Below, in pieces: positions 11,680-21,553 of a stretch of DNA of 64,000 nt. The notes below the pieces were generated by a model. The model saw only the letters and a program-made list of their open reading frames with translations, did no database searches and had not been told where the DNA came from. Positions within the stretch are counted from its first letter, which is position 1, and each line of letters starts with the position of its first letter. Both the position numbers and the translations under genes were made by a program. The stretch comes from Phytophthora sp. 'mugwort' (Eukaryota > Oomycota > Peronosporomycetes > Peronosporales > Peronosporaceae): assembly GCA_033558025.1 (NCBI GenBank), contig JAUCEF010000003.1:496001-560000 (forward strand), given 5' to 3'.

Positions 11680-11683
11680 AACC
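11669..11683 (-). promoter_or_regulatory. Copia primer-binding site (initiator tRNA-Met anticodon arm)
   Basis: The plus strand here reads CTTGGGCTCATAACC, abutting the LTR. This is the anticodon stem-loop of a eukaryotic initiator tRNA-Met (loop CTCATAA, anticodon CAT). The minus-strand RNA is therefore complementary to a half-tRNA, as described for Drosophila copia. The gag start codon at 11677-11679 is the complement of the CAU anticodon, so start codon and primer site overlap. Confidence 0.8.
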
Positions 11684-11941
11684 TGAAAATGAGGTATTTC
11701 GTGTGCGATGGTAAAATGGAAAGTAGGTGTATTGGTTAGGAAGGAATCGATCGAGCAGATCGAGATCAGTAGTATTGAATGAGCCTACAGGTTCTAGAAC
11801 TAGCGAGAACTAGCTTCCTAGAACACATCATCGAACCTTCGCGAACGTCGTAGTTGCCGATCTTGACGAGGTGACTTAGAGACGAGACAAACTGCACTGC
11901 ACATGCTGGTGCAGCCGCTAGAGACGAGTCAACTCGTTACA
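11684..11941 (-). repeat. Copia 5' LTR
   Basis: 258 bp, bounded by TG/CA when read in element orientation. It is the promoter-bearing LTR for the minus-strand gag-pol gene that starts at 11679. Confidence 0.93.
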
Positions 11942-12591
11942 GAATTCACCTACCAACTTTGAAAAAAAAAACAATCTTCTATCTTGAGCACCAAACGACA
12001 AAAAAGGGGGAGATCCGTCTTTTCCACGGCGTATTCGCCCCTTCCATGAAGAAGGGCGAATAGAGCGAAAATTCGTTTCAAAGTTGGTAGGTCGGGGATA
12101 AAACACAGTCCGTCTTCTCCATCTCCGCAAGCACACGCAGTCAGCCAACGGGGAGGAATATCAGCGACGCGGATACGTCCTCGCAGGCACCTCCAGACGG
12201 CGGCAAACCGAGCGGTGCGGAGCAAGAGGGTGTTGGACGCGGCAGTGGATCAGATGGATACTACCCCGACGTATACAGAGCTGATCAAGCGAAGCAAGAA
12301 GCTCAAGAACCGGCTTAAACCGATCCTAGTGCCAAAATCCCGAAAGCAGAAGACATGCTGGCCTGGTCAAGCCTCACCGCGACAATGTAGCTGTCTACAG
12401 CGTGTTTACGACGAGATCCCTGTAAGAGCCTTCCTGATGTGCGGCATGCGCTGGAAGAGTACCGAGCTGTTTTCTCGGCTCGGTTGGATTATCGCAGCCC
12501 CCCATAAGTGATTTAAATCGGTGACAGCACTTTGGCAAATTGGTCTGACGGTATTGGCTTCGTGTCGGAGAGCGTGAACAAATAAGATATT
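11942..12591. other. Unassigned region with a small inverted repeat
   Basis: After the Copia target duplication, CCTACCAACTTTGA at 11948-11961 is repeated inverted as TCAAAGTTGGTAGG at 12079-12092, a possible end pair of a small element or hairpin. Open frames of about 90-100 codons exist on both strands (for example 11950-12225 minus and 12215-12511 plus), but none matches a family I know and they are not called as genes. Confidence 0.45.
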
Positions 12592-12703
12592 ATGTTTCCA
12601 GACGACGGAGACTTAGGTGAATGCGACTGCGAGAGAGCCTACGTTAGGGACATCTGCAAAAATGCTGTCGATATGTGCTCTGCACGACGGAGAATTGCCC
12701 GCT

Positions 12704-12763
12704 GGGGGGGGGGGGGGGGCTCCAATAGCCCCCCCCCCCCCCCCTCCGTCTCCCCCCCCCCCC
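12704..12763. repeat. G16 / C16 inverted homopolymers plus C12 tract
   Basis: Sixteen G (12704-12719), a nine-base spacer, sixteen C (12729-12744), seven bases, then twelve C (12752-12763). The G and C runs could form a perfect 16-bp all-GC hairpin, or quadruplex and i-motif structures. Open frames across it encode only poly-Gly or poly-Pro and are not meaningful. Confidence 0.9.
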
Positions 12764-12779
12764 GAATGTCGCCATCTGG

Positions 12780-13175
12780 AGTTGGTCAAAAGTGGAACAG
12801 CTGGTACATGTGTGATTACGACTTCTACTATCTGCGCTGTATCGTCGTCCGGAATTATTTTGGTAATCAGACAACGCACGAGTTCGAGGCCGACGAGACT
12901 GTCGTTAAGTACGCTTTGGAAATATTGGCGAGAAGTAACCGAGGCAAGAAAGTTTACGTGGACGCTCCATTATGTGGCGGCATGACCCATGTACTGAACC
13001 ATTCCTGTGACGCTGCCTGCTCATTGTGGAGCACCGCAATCGCCGTCAATTGGAGGTCTTCATCGTGGCGCGCCGCAACAGAATGGCATGAGAAGACGTC
13101 ACGTACAATTGCGAGCTTAGGTTCCGGTGCAGATGTGGATAGCCGAATTGCGTCCATCGAGACGTCGAGTAAGTG
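12780..13175 (+). pseudogene. SET-domain protein remnant
   Basis: The plus-strand frame shows the signature half of a SET lysine-methyltransferase domain: GKKVYVDAPLCGGMTHVLNHSCDAAC, where NHSC is the invariant cofactor-binding motif (cut here to its core: LNHSCDAAC). After a frameshift near 13045 the second frame gives LEVFIVARRN, then a CRCG...PNC post-SET-like cysteine cluster. SET domains use S-adenosylmethionine to methylate lysines, usually on histones. The N-terminal part is lost in the G/C homopolymers. Transposon-associated SET genes are common in oomycetes, so mobile origin is likely. Not functional as read. Confidence 0.65.
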
Positions 13176-13652
13176 ATTGAGGTCAAACCCGACAACTGCA
13201 GCTCTGTTAAAGTGTCTACCAAATAAGTCGCGCAAGTTATGGCTAGCAGCAACTAATATTGACAACACGGGACGCTCTCCACGTAGCACGACAGAATCCA
13301 AGGAAGGTAAAGGTGTCCTGATACGTTAAACTCGACAATACAGGTGTTAATCGATCAAAAAATCTTTGTATTGTCCGATGAAACAGTATTGTCACGATAT
13401 GGAGTGCTCTAGAATCTTAAACAGCATTGCGCACTGCACATGCAGTAGATGTCCTAGCGACGATTTCTCAATAATTAGAGGGGTGACTATGTTGACGTTA
13501 TCGGAGATGCATTCGCCCCAAAGTCTAGTCACGCATAATAATCAAACGGAGCCATGTTGAAGCGAAATGGGGAACCATGGATTGATAAAGCATGTTATTG
13601 AAAAGAGGAGGTATGACCATTTACGGTTGGTATGCCTATAGGCACTACAAGC

Positions 13653-13881
13653 TGCATCTACCAAATCAGGCGAAACCTTACCCAACGCTCCATTGCTGCC
13701 TATTCACTGATGATCTCCGATGCTCACAGCCGACGGGACGGTAAAACTCGCTCGCTGGACAAACTTAGTCTTCCAGAATTGACTCCGTCAGCAACCAGCC
13801 GAACGGAAAGCTGCACCAATGGACACGACGTACAAGCCGTCCAATACGCCGAAAGACGCGTCCGAGTGCTCTGGGCAGTCC
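13653..13881 (+). repeat. Direct repeat, copy 1
   Basis: About 229 bp starting TGCATCTACCAAA and ending CTCTGGGCAGTCC. It recurs at 14010-14253 with roughly 90% similarity by eye. The two copies flank a tRNA-Gly gene. The long frames across this area merely cross the repeats and are not called. Confidence 0.85.
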
Positions 13882-13899
13882 GAGAGAAGCATAAGAGAA

Positions 13900-13970
13900 T
13901 GCGCCGTCCGAGGATCGAGCCCGGGGCATCTCGTTGGCAACGAGATATTTTACCACTAAACCAACGGCGC
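13900..13970 (-). tRNA. tRNA-Gly (anticodon GCC)
   Basis: The minus strand folds as a tRNA of 71 nt: acceptor GCGCCGT pairs with ACGGCGC plus discriminator A; D-arm region TGGTTTAGTGG fits the A box; anticodon arm TCTCG-TTGCCAA-CGAGA gives anticodon GCC; the T arm CCGGG-CTCGATC-CTCGG contains the B box GGCTCGATCC (one change from GGTTCGANNCC). No CCA is encoded, as usual in eukaryotes. No T-run terminator is seen within about 20 nt downstream, so expression is uncertain. Confidence 0.88.
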
Positions 13971-14009
13971 TTGCTTGGAGTGACAAAAACTCAGCAAACA
14001 ACACAACCA

Positions 14010-14253
14010 TGCATCTACCAAAACATCGAAACCACGTACCCAACGCTCCGTTGCTGCCTATTCACTGATGATCTCCGATGCTCACAGCCGACGGGACGGC
14101 AAAACTCGCTCGCTGGACAAACTGAGTCTTCCAGAATTGACTTCGTTAGCAACCAGCCGAACAGAAAAACTGCACAGTCAGCCTGCACCAATGGACACGG
14201 TGTACAAGCCGTCCGATACGCCGAAAGACGCGTCCGAGCGCTCTGGGCAGTCC
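14010..14253 (+). repeat. Direct repeat, copy 2
   Basis: Second copy of the 13653-13881 repeat, 244 bp. It has an insertion of about 15 bp near 14165 (AAACTGCACAGTCAG region). It lacks an adjacent tRNA on its far side. Confidence 0.85.
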
Positions 14254-14682
14254 CTCGGGTGAGTCGCCGGTCGCTGCATTGTTGCGACGTCTTTCGGACC
14301 GACCGGGATACCATCTTTCGCTTACCGGCCACGTCAATATGCCGTGATCGTGCATAGCAAGCAGCAGTTGAATTCAAATGCCAAACAGAAAGAAGAAGCG
14401 GCACGCGCATGTGCACTGAGGTATATCTGCATGCTACCCCCATGCAAACCGGCCCTTGACCTCCAATCTGGCGGAATTCGCCCGGATACAGCTATATCTT
14501 CTTCAGTATGACCTTTTATAGGAACGGATATGCGCAGCACCGCAACTGAGACGACGAACTTTTCCCCGAGCGCACAGCAGCCCCAGGCCCGTATCTACAG
14601 GCGGATTGATCTCATACCGGCTATGGACCTTCTTCAGCTCAGCAACGCGACGATTCGGAGATCCAGATGCGACCAATTAGTG
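14254..14682. other. Unassigned region
   Basis: No coding sequence, repeat or RNA gene can be supported here. Confidence 0.4.
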
Positions 14683-15660
14683 TCACAATATTTTCACCAA
14701 CGGGCCCCCCAGATGGTGACACATCACTCGCTTCGACTCTGAGTCGTGGCGACAGCTGTCAAGAAGTTGCTGCAATAATGTTTCCATCTGCAGTCGTGTT
14801 CTCAGCGTGTAATCACGCTTTATCACGGTGTTAACCTTTTCACTACCAGACGTCAGCAAAAGGACCGCTGCAGACAACTAAGGGCATTCATTCTGAAATC
14901 CATATGTTCCCTTATAAAAGTCTGCCAACATTTCTGGGATGCTCTGTTACGGGTCCATATCGGACATGTAAAGCATGTGTGTCTCGTCCGTGCGCGAACC
15001 AAAAACAATTCTAGCCAGTTGGTAGTCAGTGCTACTTTTGTTAGATGTCCTCCCTGGCCCTCTAATCCGTGTTGATTTGCTTGGTAGTAACAGGGTTAAA
15101 GTGCTCTGCGGGATTGTTGGTAGTAGCAAACCCGACAGAAGTCCACAGGCACTACCAGCGTGGAACCTAGTCCCCCCCTAGCCATTGACCGATGAAGTAC
15201 ACGCCAAATGCCTTCGTCTCATCGATTCCAGCCATTGCCGCATACAGAATTACGGCGATGTACGAACTCGGCGAAAGAACGACTGAAGTGCCTGTCATAC
15301 TTATGTCCTGAGTGATGTGATACGTTGCCGGATCGGTGAGGCCCTTGGTGCTATCAATTTCGCAACCATATGATAGAAGCACATCAAGTGGGTGTAAGTA
15401 CTAAATACGTTATGGCACGCGTTGTACTGAGCGTCGTCGCCATCACCCAAAAGGTAAAAAACAACTGCTCTGGAGGCTGGCCCAGTTTGGACAACATGCG
15501 CCGCGTAGTAACTCCAACCACAAACGACTCTTCACCACAACCGATACCGACCACATAACGCCCCCAAGGATCTGTCCGGTCGCCAAATACGAACGGCTCT
15601 GTCTTTTCCTCTGACCCGGGAAGCCGTACTAAGTCGTGGCGACGATGTCATCATAGCAAT
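14683..15660 (-). pseudogene. MULE (Mutator-like) transposase remnant
   Basis: Minus-strand pieces in several frames match the MULE transposase pattern. FYLLGDGDDAQYNACHNVF followed by YTHLMCFYHMVAKLI (15330-15440) covers the catalytic region around the conserved Asp and the C/H motif. SRSFAEFVHRRN and FATTNNPAEHFN-like phrases (15100-15290) follow, and then KRDYTLRTRLQMETLLQQLL (14740-14860). MULE transposases are RNase-H-fold cut-and-paste enzymes. Roughly 200 bp of unrelated sequence splits the C-terminal part. A related remnant lies in the opposite orientation at 43784-45541. Confidence 0.7.
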
Positions 15661-16224
15661 CAGTATTCAGGATCTACGTTCTGCGGTAGCAATTTATGTA
15701 AATCTGGACCTTTGTCAGCGGCAGTAGATCCGCGTACTCCACGTTGAGGTTGCGTACCTTAGCATTCCTGATACGTGCCGGTTTCAGTCGTAACGCAGCC
15801 TTCTTTCTGGTGTAGGCCTTCTGGTCAGAGGTTAAATGGGTTCCCCCAGCTCAATTCTACAAGAAGCATGATCACCGTCCTCATGAATGGTCATCTCACC
15901 CGCCTTTGAGCACTCCAACACGCGCGGACTCCATGATCGCTTCATTTTCTCGGCCATTACAGCTTTGCACGTTTTGGCACCTCACGCCAATTTTTGATAT
16001 CGCATCATGTGAGGCTCGCCAACAGTGCATACCGTATTCCGTATGTGCCTATTGACATCCATCTGTATGATTTAAAGCAGCACATCCCCACGATAGTGGA
16101 CAGTGATCATCACTAAATGTATATTTAAGCAGCAAGTTTTACATCAGATAAATACCACTCGTTAGTTTATTCGTTGTCGTCACTACAATTCAAGTCACCA
16201 TCAGACGAGAGATCACCTACACTG
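15661..16224. other. Unassigned region
   Basis: No gene recognised. The sequence between two transposase remnants may include their untranslated ends, but no inverted terminal repeat was found by eye. Confidence 0.4.
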
Positions 16225-17820
16225 GGATCTAACCCGATGAGCTTCGCCAAAAAGAAACGACAGAAACACCGCTCCCATTCCCTTTCTCTTGTGCATCATC
16301 TGAGGCGGAATCAGCGGGAGCAAGTGGGCTTTCCAGAAGCCTCTCTGAATCGTTGTAGTCATCAACCCACCTGAATCCAGTTACACACTTGCGAACGGGT
16401 GGGGAATCTATCTTGAAGGTTTTGGCAATCGCGACGGGGCCCCGAAGCTTCTCACGCAGCATGTCAACCCAGGCAATGAATATGTAGTTTTTGAATGGCT
16501 TGTTCCAAGCGATGTCAGCAGGTTGACACACCTCCTTACATGATGACGGAAATTTCATCAAATGGACATCAATTTCTCTTGCATAATCTTAAACCTCAGT
16601 CGTCCAATGCCAGAGAAATCATCAACCAGCAGCAGTATGGGCTGACGTGGTTATGGTAGGGCACCAAAGCATCCTTTTTTCGACTCTAGTTTAATAGGAT
16701 CATTCCACCATGCCGCAGGATTTGTGTACAGATGCATACCAGTCTCCTTCATGATGCGTGTTGCTTCCTTCCACACGTAAATTCCAAAACCACGTCTGTA
16801 TATCCAGTTTTGCGGCGTCTTCTCGTTCTGCAGTAGATCGAGAGCTGCTCAAAACGACATAAAGTGGGAACTTTGTGCCGTCGAAATCTGTCCATAGCAT
16901 AGCGCTAAAAACCGCTCTTTATTCTTACCGGCACTTCATATCCACACAGTCTTTGAACCGGGTTTTATTGATTAAGTTCTCGGTGGATACTCAAACAATA
17001 CGACTGATTACACATTTTACGTTAATACAATACGATACAGCTCAAACAAATTTAATTAAAGCGAACTTGCCAGTGTAGTCTGCATTGTGAACCTTAGTGA
17101 CTTGTAGCTCAATCATCTTCTGTTGGTCATCAATTGCGAAGTTAACGGCTATGGCTTCATCTTCTGCTAATGAAACTTGGCCCTGTCTCATGCGTGCGCG
17201 GATGCTGTGCCGTTTCATAAACCATTTTCGCCAATGCCAGGACGCCTCGAACGGAGCAATACGATACGGAGATTCCATTTTTTTGCAGTACGTATTCCAT
17301 TTCATAAGCTCGCTCTCAGCATCGACCGGCAGGATTGTGGCTCCTCCAACCGAGCGAACGTACTTGAGGCGAGCGCGTTGGGGTTAGAGCACCGCTATTC
17401 CAGTTTTGCTTGACCTTTACGCCACTGATAAATCCGTTTGCGCTTCTGCTCTCTACCACGGGCATCCAGGCCAGCAAAACATTTGGTAAAAGTAGCGTCA
17501 ACAGTATGTTTAGCACAGAAAAAAACTATCTCGAGCTTCAGACTGTTCTGGATACATGTCCGGCTGTGCTTTTGGACATGCGATCGCTCTCGCTCATGCG
17601 ACCACATCCCGGTGGGCTTCTCATGCGAGGCTTCCGAGGCCGGATGCTTACGTTGTGAAATTGTTAATGATATTTTTGTGGTTGTCAGCAAGCACATAAG
17701 CAGCAACGGTACGATAATTTCTTGGCGCTCATTGGCTCCTCGCAAGTGTCCGTAAAACGACTCCATAGCAAGCACATACGGATGACGGTATTTTACAGGG
17801 AGCCGCGTTGCTGCGTCCAA
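16225..17820 (-). pseudogene. pogo/Tc5-like DDE transposase remnant
   Basis: Read on the minus strand. An N-terminal helix-turn-helix region ends in EQKRKRIYQWRKGQAKLE (near 17400). A CENP-B/Tc5-type DNA-binding region follows (WFMKRHSIRARMRQGQVSL, 17180-17230), then VHNADYTG (17070) as the first catalytic Asp region, FDGTKFPLYVVLSSSRS (16850), and a C-terminal SCKEVCQPADIAWNKPFK (16500) typical of the third Asp block. Frames change at least three times and a segment around the second Asp is missing. The layout resembles the palindromic element at 39.2-43.3 kb, suggesting the same superfamily. Confidence 0.72.
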
Positions 17821-18798
17821 AGGTAAAGCACTCCCTAGTACCCCAAATCTCCTCTCCGTCTTCGATATTAATATTAGCTGCCACCTCGTTCCATCCGGGC
17901 ATTTTCTGCTCCTTGCGCGCGTGCTTCGCTCTTCCTTCTCGTCTTCTGCTCAATTTCAAAAATGAAGGTCACTTTCGATAGGCCGGACGTTTCTAGAATC
18001 GATGCATTTGGTTGGCTACGAAATGATGGTGGTGATTTCCACAACCCCGTGTGCGATTGTGCCACAACTGTACGCGATTGTACGGGAGCGCATAACGTTT
18101 CTGCCTCAATGCATTACGCTGTGCTGTCTCTCGGGTTGCTGCAGCACCGCTTTTGTTGTGTAGAGTGGGACATGTTGCGTATTTATAATAGTTTGTGGAG
18201 TTATCTACGCGTTATCGAAGTATTTGAATTTTTCCCGTAAAAATGATAAAAGGCACGTGAATATTTCAGTTCTTGCCGGCTTCATCGCTTTTTAATTTAA
18301 GAACATGTCTACTGCTCGAGAACACCTGGAGGTTTGTCCGTAATGCTTGAGCGTGTTTTGTTCAGAGTTTTCATTTACTTCGAGGCAGTACGTCGTCAAT
18401 ACTGCGTTAAAAATAGCATCTCGTCGATGACCTCGCGGCGCTCATCATCGGTCAGGTTGGGTTGCATAGTGTTGGTGGCAGCTGTATAGGGACAGTGAAC
18501 TCGTAGAGGAATTTCGGGAATGAGAGGCATGAGGCGCTGTCTTCTGGAATGACTGATGGTGAACCCAGAACAAGTTGTGATGAAATGTTTGTATGGTTAG
18601 AAAGCTGAGATCGCCAGCTTTCTTTTAGTCCAATTAGCTCGTGGAACGCAGCTGATTTGACGAAATTATTTGCCCTTGATTACGTTGTTGAGATGTTAAT
18701 CGGCCAGAGGAAGTATTATATAGGGGCCCCAGGCGCATGACGGCACAAGCGTATCTCATCTATTACATCCAGTTCTAGCGGCTTCATGCACTGTCCAG
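17821..18798. other. Unassigned intergenic region
   Basis: A plus-strand frame of 92 codons (17962-18240) begins MKVTFDRPDVSRIDAFG but matches nothing I know, and its opposite strand is equally open. The last few hundred bases probably hold the 3' untranslated region of the minus-strand FYVE gene. Nothing else is visible. Confidence 0.35.
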
Positions 18799-20025
18799 CT
18801 ACCACTTCAGCATGTCCATAGCCACATCGCGGGCTGAGAGCTGCTTGGCCTCAAGCAGACACTCAAGACAAAAGAGCATCGACTTTTGCATGACTTCAGC
18901 GCCAATGCCAACGGAGATTTTCTTGTTCACGGAGCACTTGCCGCACAGCACGCGCCGACAGACCTGGCACGTGCCACCGCGCTGGAGCAGGTTTCCGAGC
19001 TTGTTGAGACTGCGCGTACAGTTAGCGCAGTGGCTTGCTGATCCGAGGCGGCCGTGAGTCGTACGTGCAGACTTTTTCATCAACCACGTGAGCTTGTAGG
19101 CGTTAGCGCATTCAATCGAGTTGACAAGAGCCATCAGCTTCTCGGCGTAGGCATTGGCCGCCACATTGACTGGCACGTCGCCTTCCAGCTCCAAGAAAGC
19201 ACGAGAAAACATCTCAACCGAATGATGACGGGCATCGGTGGGTGGCAGTCCGGCGTTGGCGAACGTCTGGCAGGCAGACATATGTCCTCGGATGACATCG
19301 ACCGGACGCGCCAGCTTCACGACATCCGAAAGATCCACCGATTGGCGCACGCCGTACGCGATGAGCTTGCCTTTGGAGTCCTTCGTAAGACCCGAAGCTT
19401 CGAGGAACAGGAAATCACGAGCCTGACTAAACCGACCGTACGACTGGAGACCCCACTTCAAACCGATGAAGTCGAGCGGATTGTCCGAGTTTGGACGCAT
19501 CAAAACAGAAAGCAGACGCGAATCCTCCAGCTCTGTTCCAAGATACGAGTTTCGCATCATAGCGTGCGCCTCGGTATCGGCCAGCATACCCAAGGCCGCG
19601 TCTTCGGCCGTGCCGTCGATGATACCCGAAAGCACGACGGCGGGTGGCCGCGTCGTCTTCTTGAGCCGGAGGTGGTCAGTGTCACCAGAGGAGTTTGAGG
19701 ACGACGCAATGCTCGTGATCTTGTCGATGGTCGATTTGTGCGTAGCAGACTCCGAAGACGACGAGGACGACAAGACGTCCGACCTGTCGTGCTGCGTCAC
19801 GGCGCCGTGCAGGGCCCGTCGCGAACGGTAGGCACGGACGTCGTCTTTGGTCTTGACCAACTTCCACGCGTCCTTGTCGAGCTGACGTCCGCTAGCTGCG
19901 AACGCGCCACGTAGTTCGAGAGTGTGCTGCACCACCGCGTCGACTTCGGCGATCAAAGCCGCTTCGCGCTCGGGCGACAGCTGGACATCCGGTAGTCCTG
20001 CTTCTGGCAGTCGGAATCTGCCCAT
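18799..20025 (-). CDS. START-like / FYVE-type zinc finger protein, copy 1
   Basis: An uninterrupted 408-codon frame. Residues ~60-300 form a START-like lipid-binding region (PPAVVLSGIIDGTAEDA, LDFIGLKWGLQSYG, DFLFLEASGLT), an arrangement common in oomycete proteins. Residues ~325-395 hold a FYVE-type zinc cluster with four CxxC pairs (CANC, CQVC, CGKC, CLEC). The basic RRxxC element is present as CRRVLC, but the canonical WxxD start is not obvious. Such proteins usually bind phosphoinositide-bearing membranes. A Ser-rich linker sits at ~85-115. The gene is intact and has a close relative of the same strand at 37343-38602, with transposons between. The exact lipid ligand is unknown. Confidence 0.85.
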   Translation of the reverse strand: MGRFRLPEAGLPDVQLSPEREAALIAEVDAVVQHTLELRGAFAASGRQLDKDAWKLVKTKDDVRAYRSRRALHGAVTQHDRSDVLSSSSSSESATHKSTIDKITSIASSSNSSGDTDHLRLKKTTRPPAVVLSGIIDGTAEDAALGMLADTEAHAMMRNSYLGTELEDSRLLSVLMRPNSDNPLDFIGLKWGLQSYGRFSQARDFLFLEASGLTKDSKGKLIAYGVRQSVDLSDVVKLARPVDVIRGHMSACQTFANAGLPPTDARHHSVEMFSRAFLELEGDVPVNVAANAYAEKLMALVNSIECANAYKLTWLMKKSARTTHGRLGSASHCANCTRSLNKLGNLLQRGGTCQVCRRVLCGKCSVNKKISVGIGAEVMQKSMLFCLECLLEAKQLSARDVAMDMLKW

Positions 20026-21553
20026 GTCGAGTGGTTTGTGTCCTGGGAGTTTTTCAGTGGATGACGGTCTGCAGTTGAGACGACCGGCTTCCGGGCAGGA
20101 TGGATAGGCAGATAGATCGTCAAGTCAGGCGTGTGTCGACCTACAATAAGACTTTTGGGGACTGGTCGATGTGCGTCGAGCACTGGACAAGAACGCAAAG
20201 AGGCGTCGCGACTAGCTGGCCATCTGGAAGGCGTCGTAAATGGTGCCGGCCGTCGAGCAGTTTGTATGCCGGACGCCTCGAAAGACAGATGCAGCACGAT
20301 CGACGTGAAGTTCAAATCTGCGAGGATTGTGGAAGTGTATGGTGAGAGCTACAGAGACCATGAGGCATCGTCTAGTCGAGCACCATTCACAGAGCCACGT
20401 GCAGCTGGCACAAGTCGTTCACGGAAGCTCAAGACGTGTATCCTCGGGGAGAAGAGACTTGCCAGCTATTATAATAACATAGTCAGTGTCGATAGCCCCC
20501 ATAGGGACCAAAAGTTGGTGGTTTCGAGCAACGAGCCTATCCATGGTTGATGGCAGCGGGGTTGGGGCCGGCACACCGGTCAGCATCGTTGCTGGATTCC
20601 AGTGTAGGAAACCTTAGCGTGGTTGCAGTACCCACCCACCCCTTCCCCGTAGTGCTCCTACCGTTGCACTCTTGTTTTCTGGTGATACGGTTGCAGGCCG
20701 TGGTTGCTTGCCCATGGGTTATCATGTGGACACCAAATAAAAATGGAACTGAGCCGTGGAGGTGACACGTTCACCCGAGCAGGTGGAGTGCCCACCGATT
20801 TAAAGCGTAAGATTTATTTTAGCGGGAACCGTAAATCCCAAGAACGTTCTTCTCACAACGTAGCAGTGGTATGGAGTGCATGCTCCGAGAGGTGGAGGCT
20901 GTCTTAGAATCCATTCGCTGCGTAATAGAAGCCTCCACACGAGGCTTGGGTCTTTGATGGCTCATGTTAGTTCTTGTCTGCTGCTATCAACTGATGTTTA
21001 GTAGGGGGTGTCAGAATTAACGCGGAGATTGCATACGATTTCGCGCTGAAATGGCAATCGATTGTCGGACAAATAAAAAAAAAAACATGCCAATTCGAAG
21101 TTTCGTCCGAGGGGTGTCAGAATTCTGCGCGGGAAAACCGCCCAGACAAGAACCGAACCGAACAATCACGGTGCTGCAATGCCATAGACCAGCGACCGCC
21201 AGCATTTTATCGCCGAGATTGTAGACCTACTCGCTCACGCTATCCCGGAGTTCGACGAAACCACCGGTGGGAACTCCCCCTTTGACGACTAGATTGAGTA
21301 CTTCCCAGTCGAGTCTATAGTGCAAAAGCTGTACCAGACACCGCCGCCATGAAACTTAGACAAAAGCTCAGCCTTCGTACAGCGAGGTGCATATGTCAGC
21401 ATACCAACCAACACTGGATGTATTATGGTAGGGAATTAAAGCTCCGAGTACGCGCGCTTTTTTTGCGAGCCGTCTCAAAATGCGTGGCTGGCATCAGTTG
21501 CAATCGCAGTATGGTTGTCGACTTTACTATTTTGAAAGTTACTCCGCCCGTCA
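20026..21553. other. Unassigned region with short repeats
   Basis: The first part is the likely 5' flank of the minus-strand FYVE gene. A 14-bp direct repeat GGGGTGTCAGAATT occurs at 21005-21018 and 21111-21124. A small hairpin AAGCCTC-CACAC-GAGGCTT lies near 20930. No gene can be supported. Confidence 0.4.

Larger units (their letters stand above)
7156..11941 (-). mobile_element. Ty1/Copia LTR retrotransposon, complete with target duplication
   Basis: Two LTRs (7156-7402 and 11684-11941) enclose a gag-pol region read on the minus strand. The element is flanked by the 5-bp direct repeat GAATT at 7151-7155 and 11942-11946. In element orientation each LTR begins TGTAACGAG and ends TTTTCA (TG...CA). 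A primer-binding site adjoins the 5' LTR and a polypurine tract the 3' LTR. Domain order is gag, zinc knuckle, protease, integrase, reverse transcriptase, RNase H, the Copia order. The LTRs differ at about ten positions by eye plus one ~11-bp indel. The coding region is frameshifted several times, so this is an old, dead insertion whose structure is intact. Confidence 0.95.

Noticed and set aside
12592..12985. Overlapping frames encoding poly-Gly and poly-Pro proteins
   Set aside because: They exist only because homopolymer G and C runs contain no stop codons; the SET-like part downstream is real but belongs to a broken gene.
13632..14357. 241-codon plus-strand open frame
   Set aside because: It runs through two copies of a direct repeat and through a minus-strand tRNA gene; composition is not protein-like and both strands are equally open.
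21005..21124. 14-bp direct repeats GGGGTGTCAGAATT considered as LTR ends
   Set aside because: Only 106 bp apart with no coding or TG...CA structure between; could be chance or a tiny relic.
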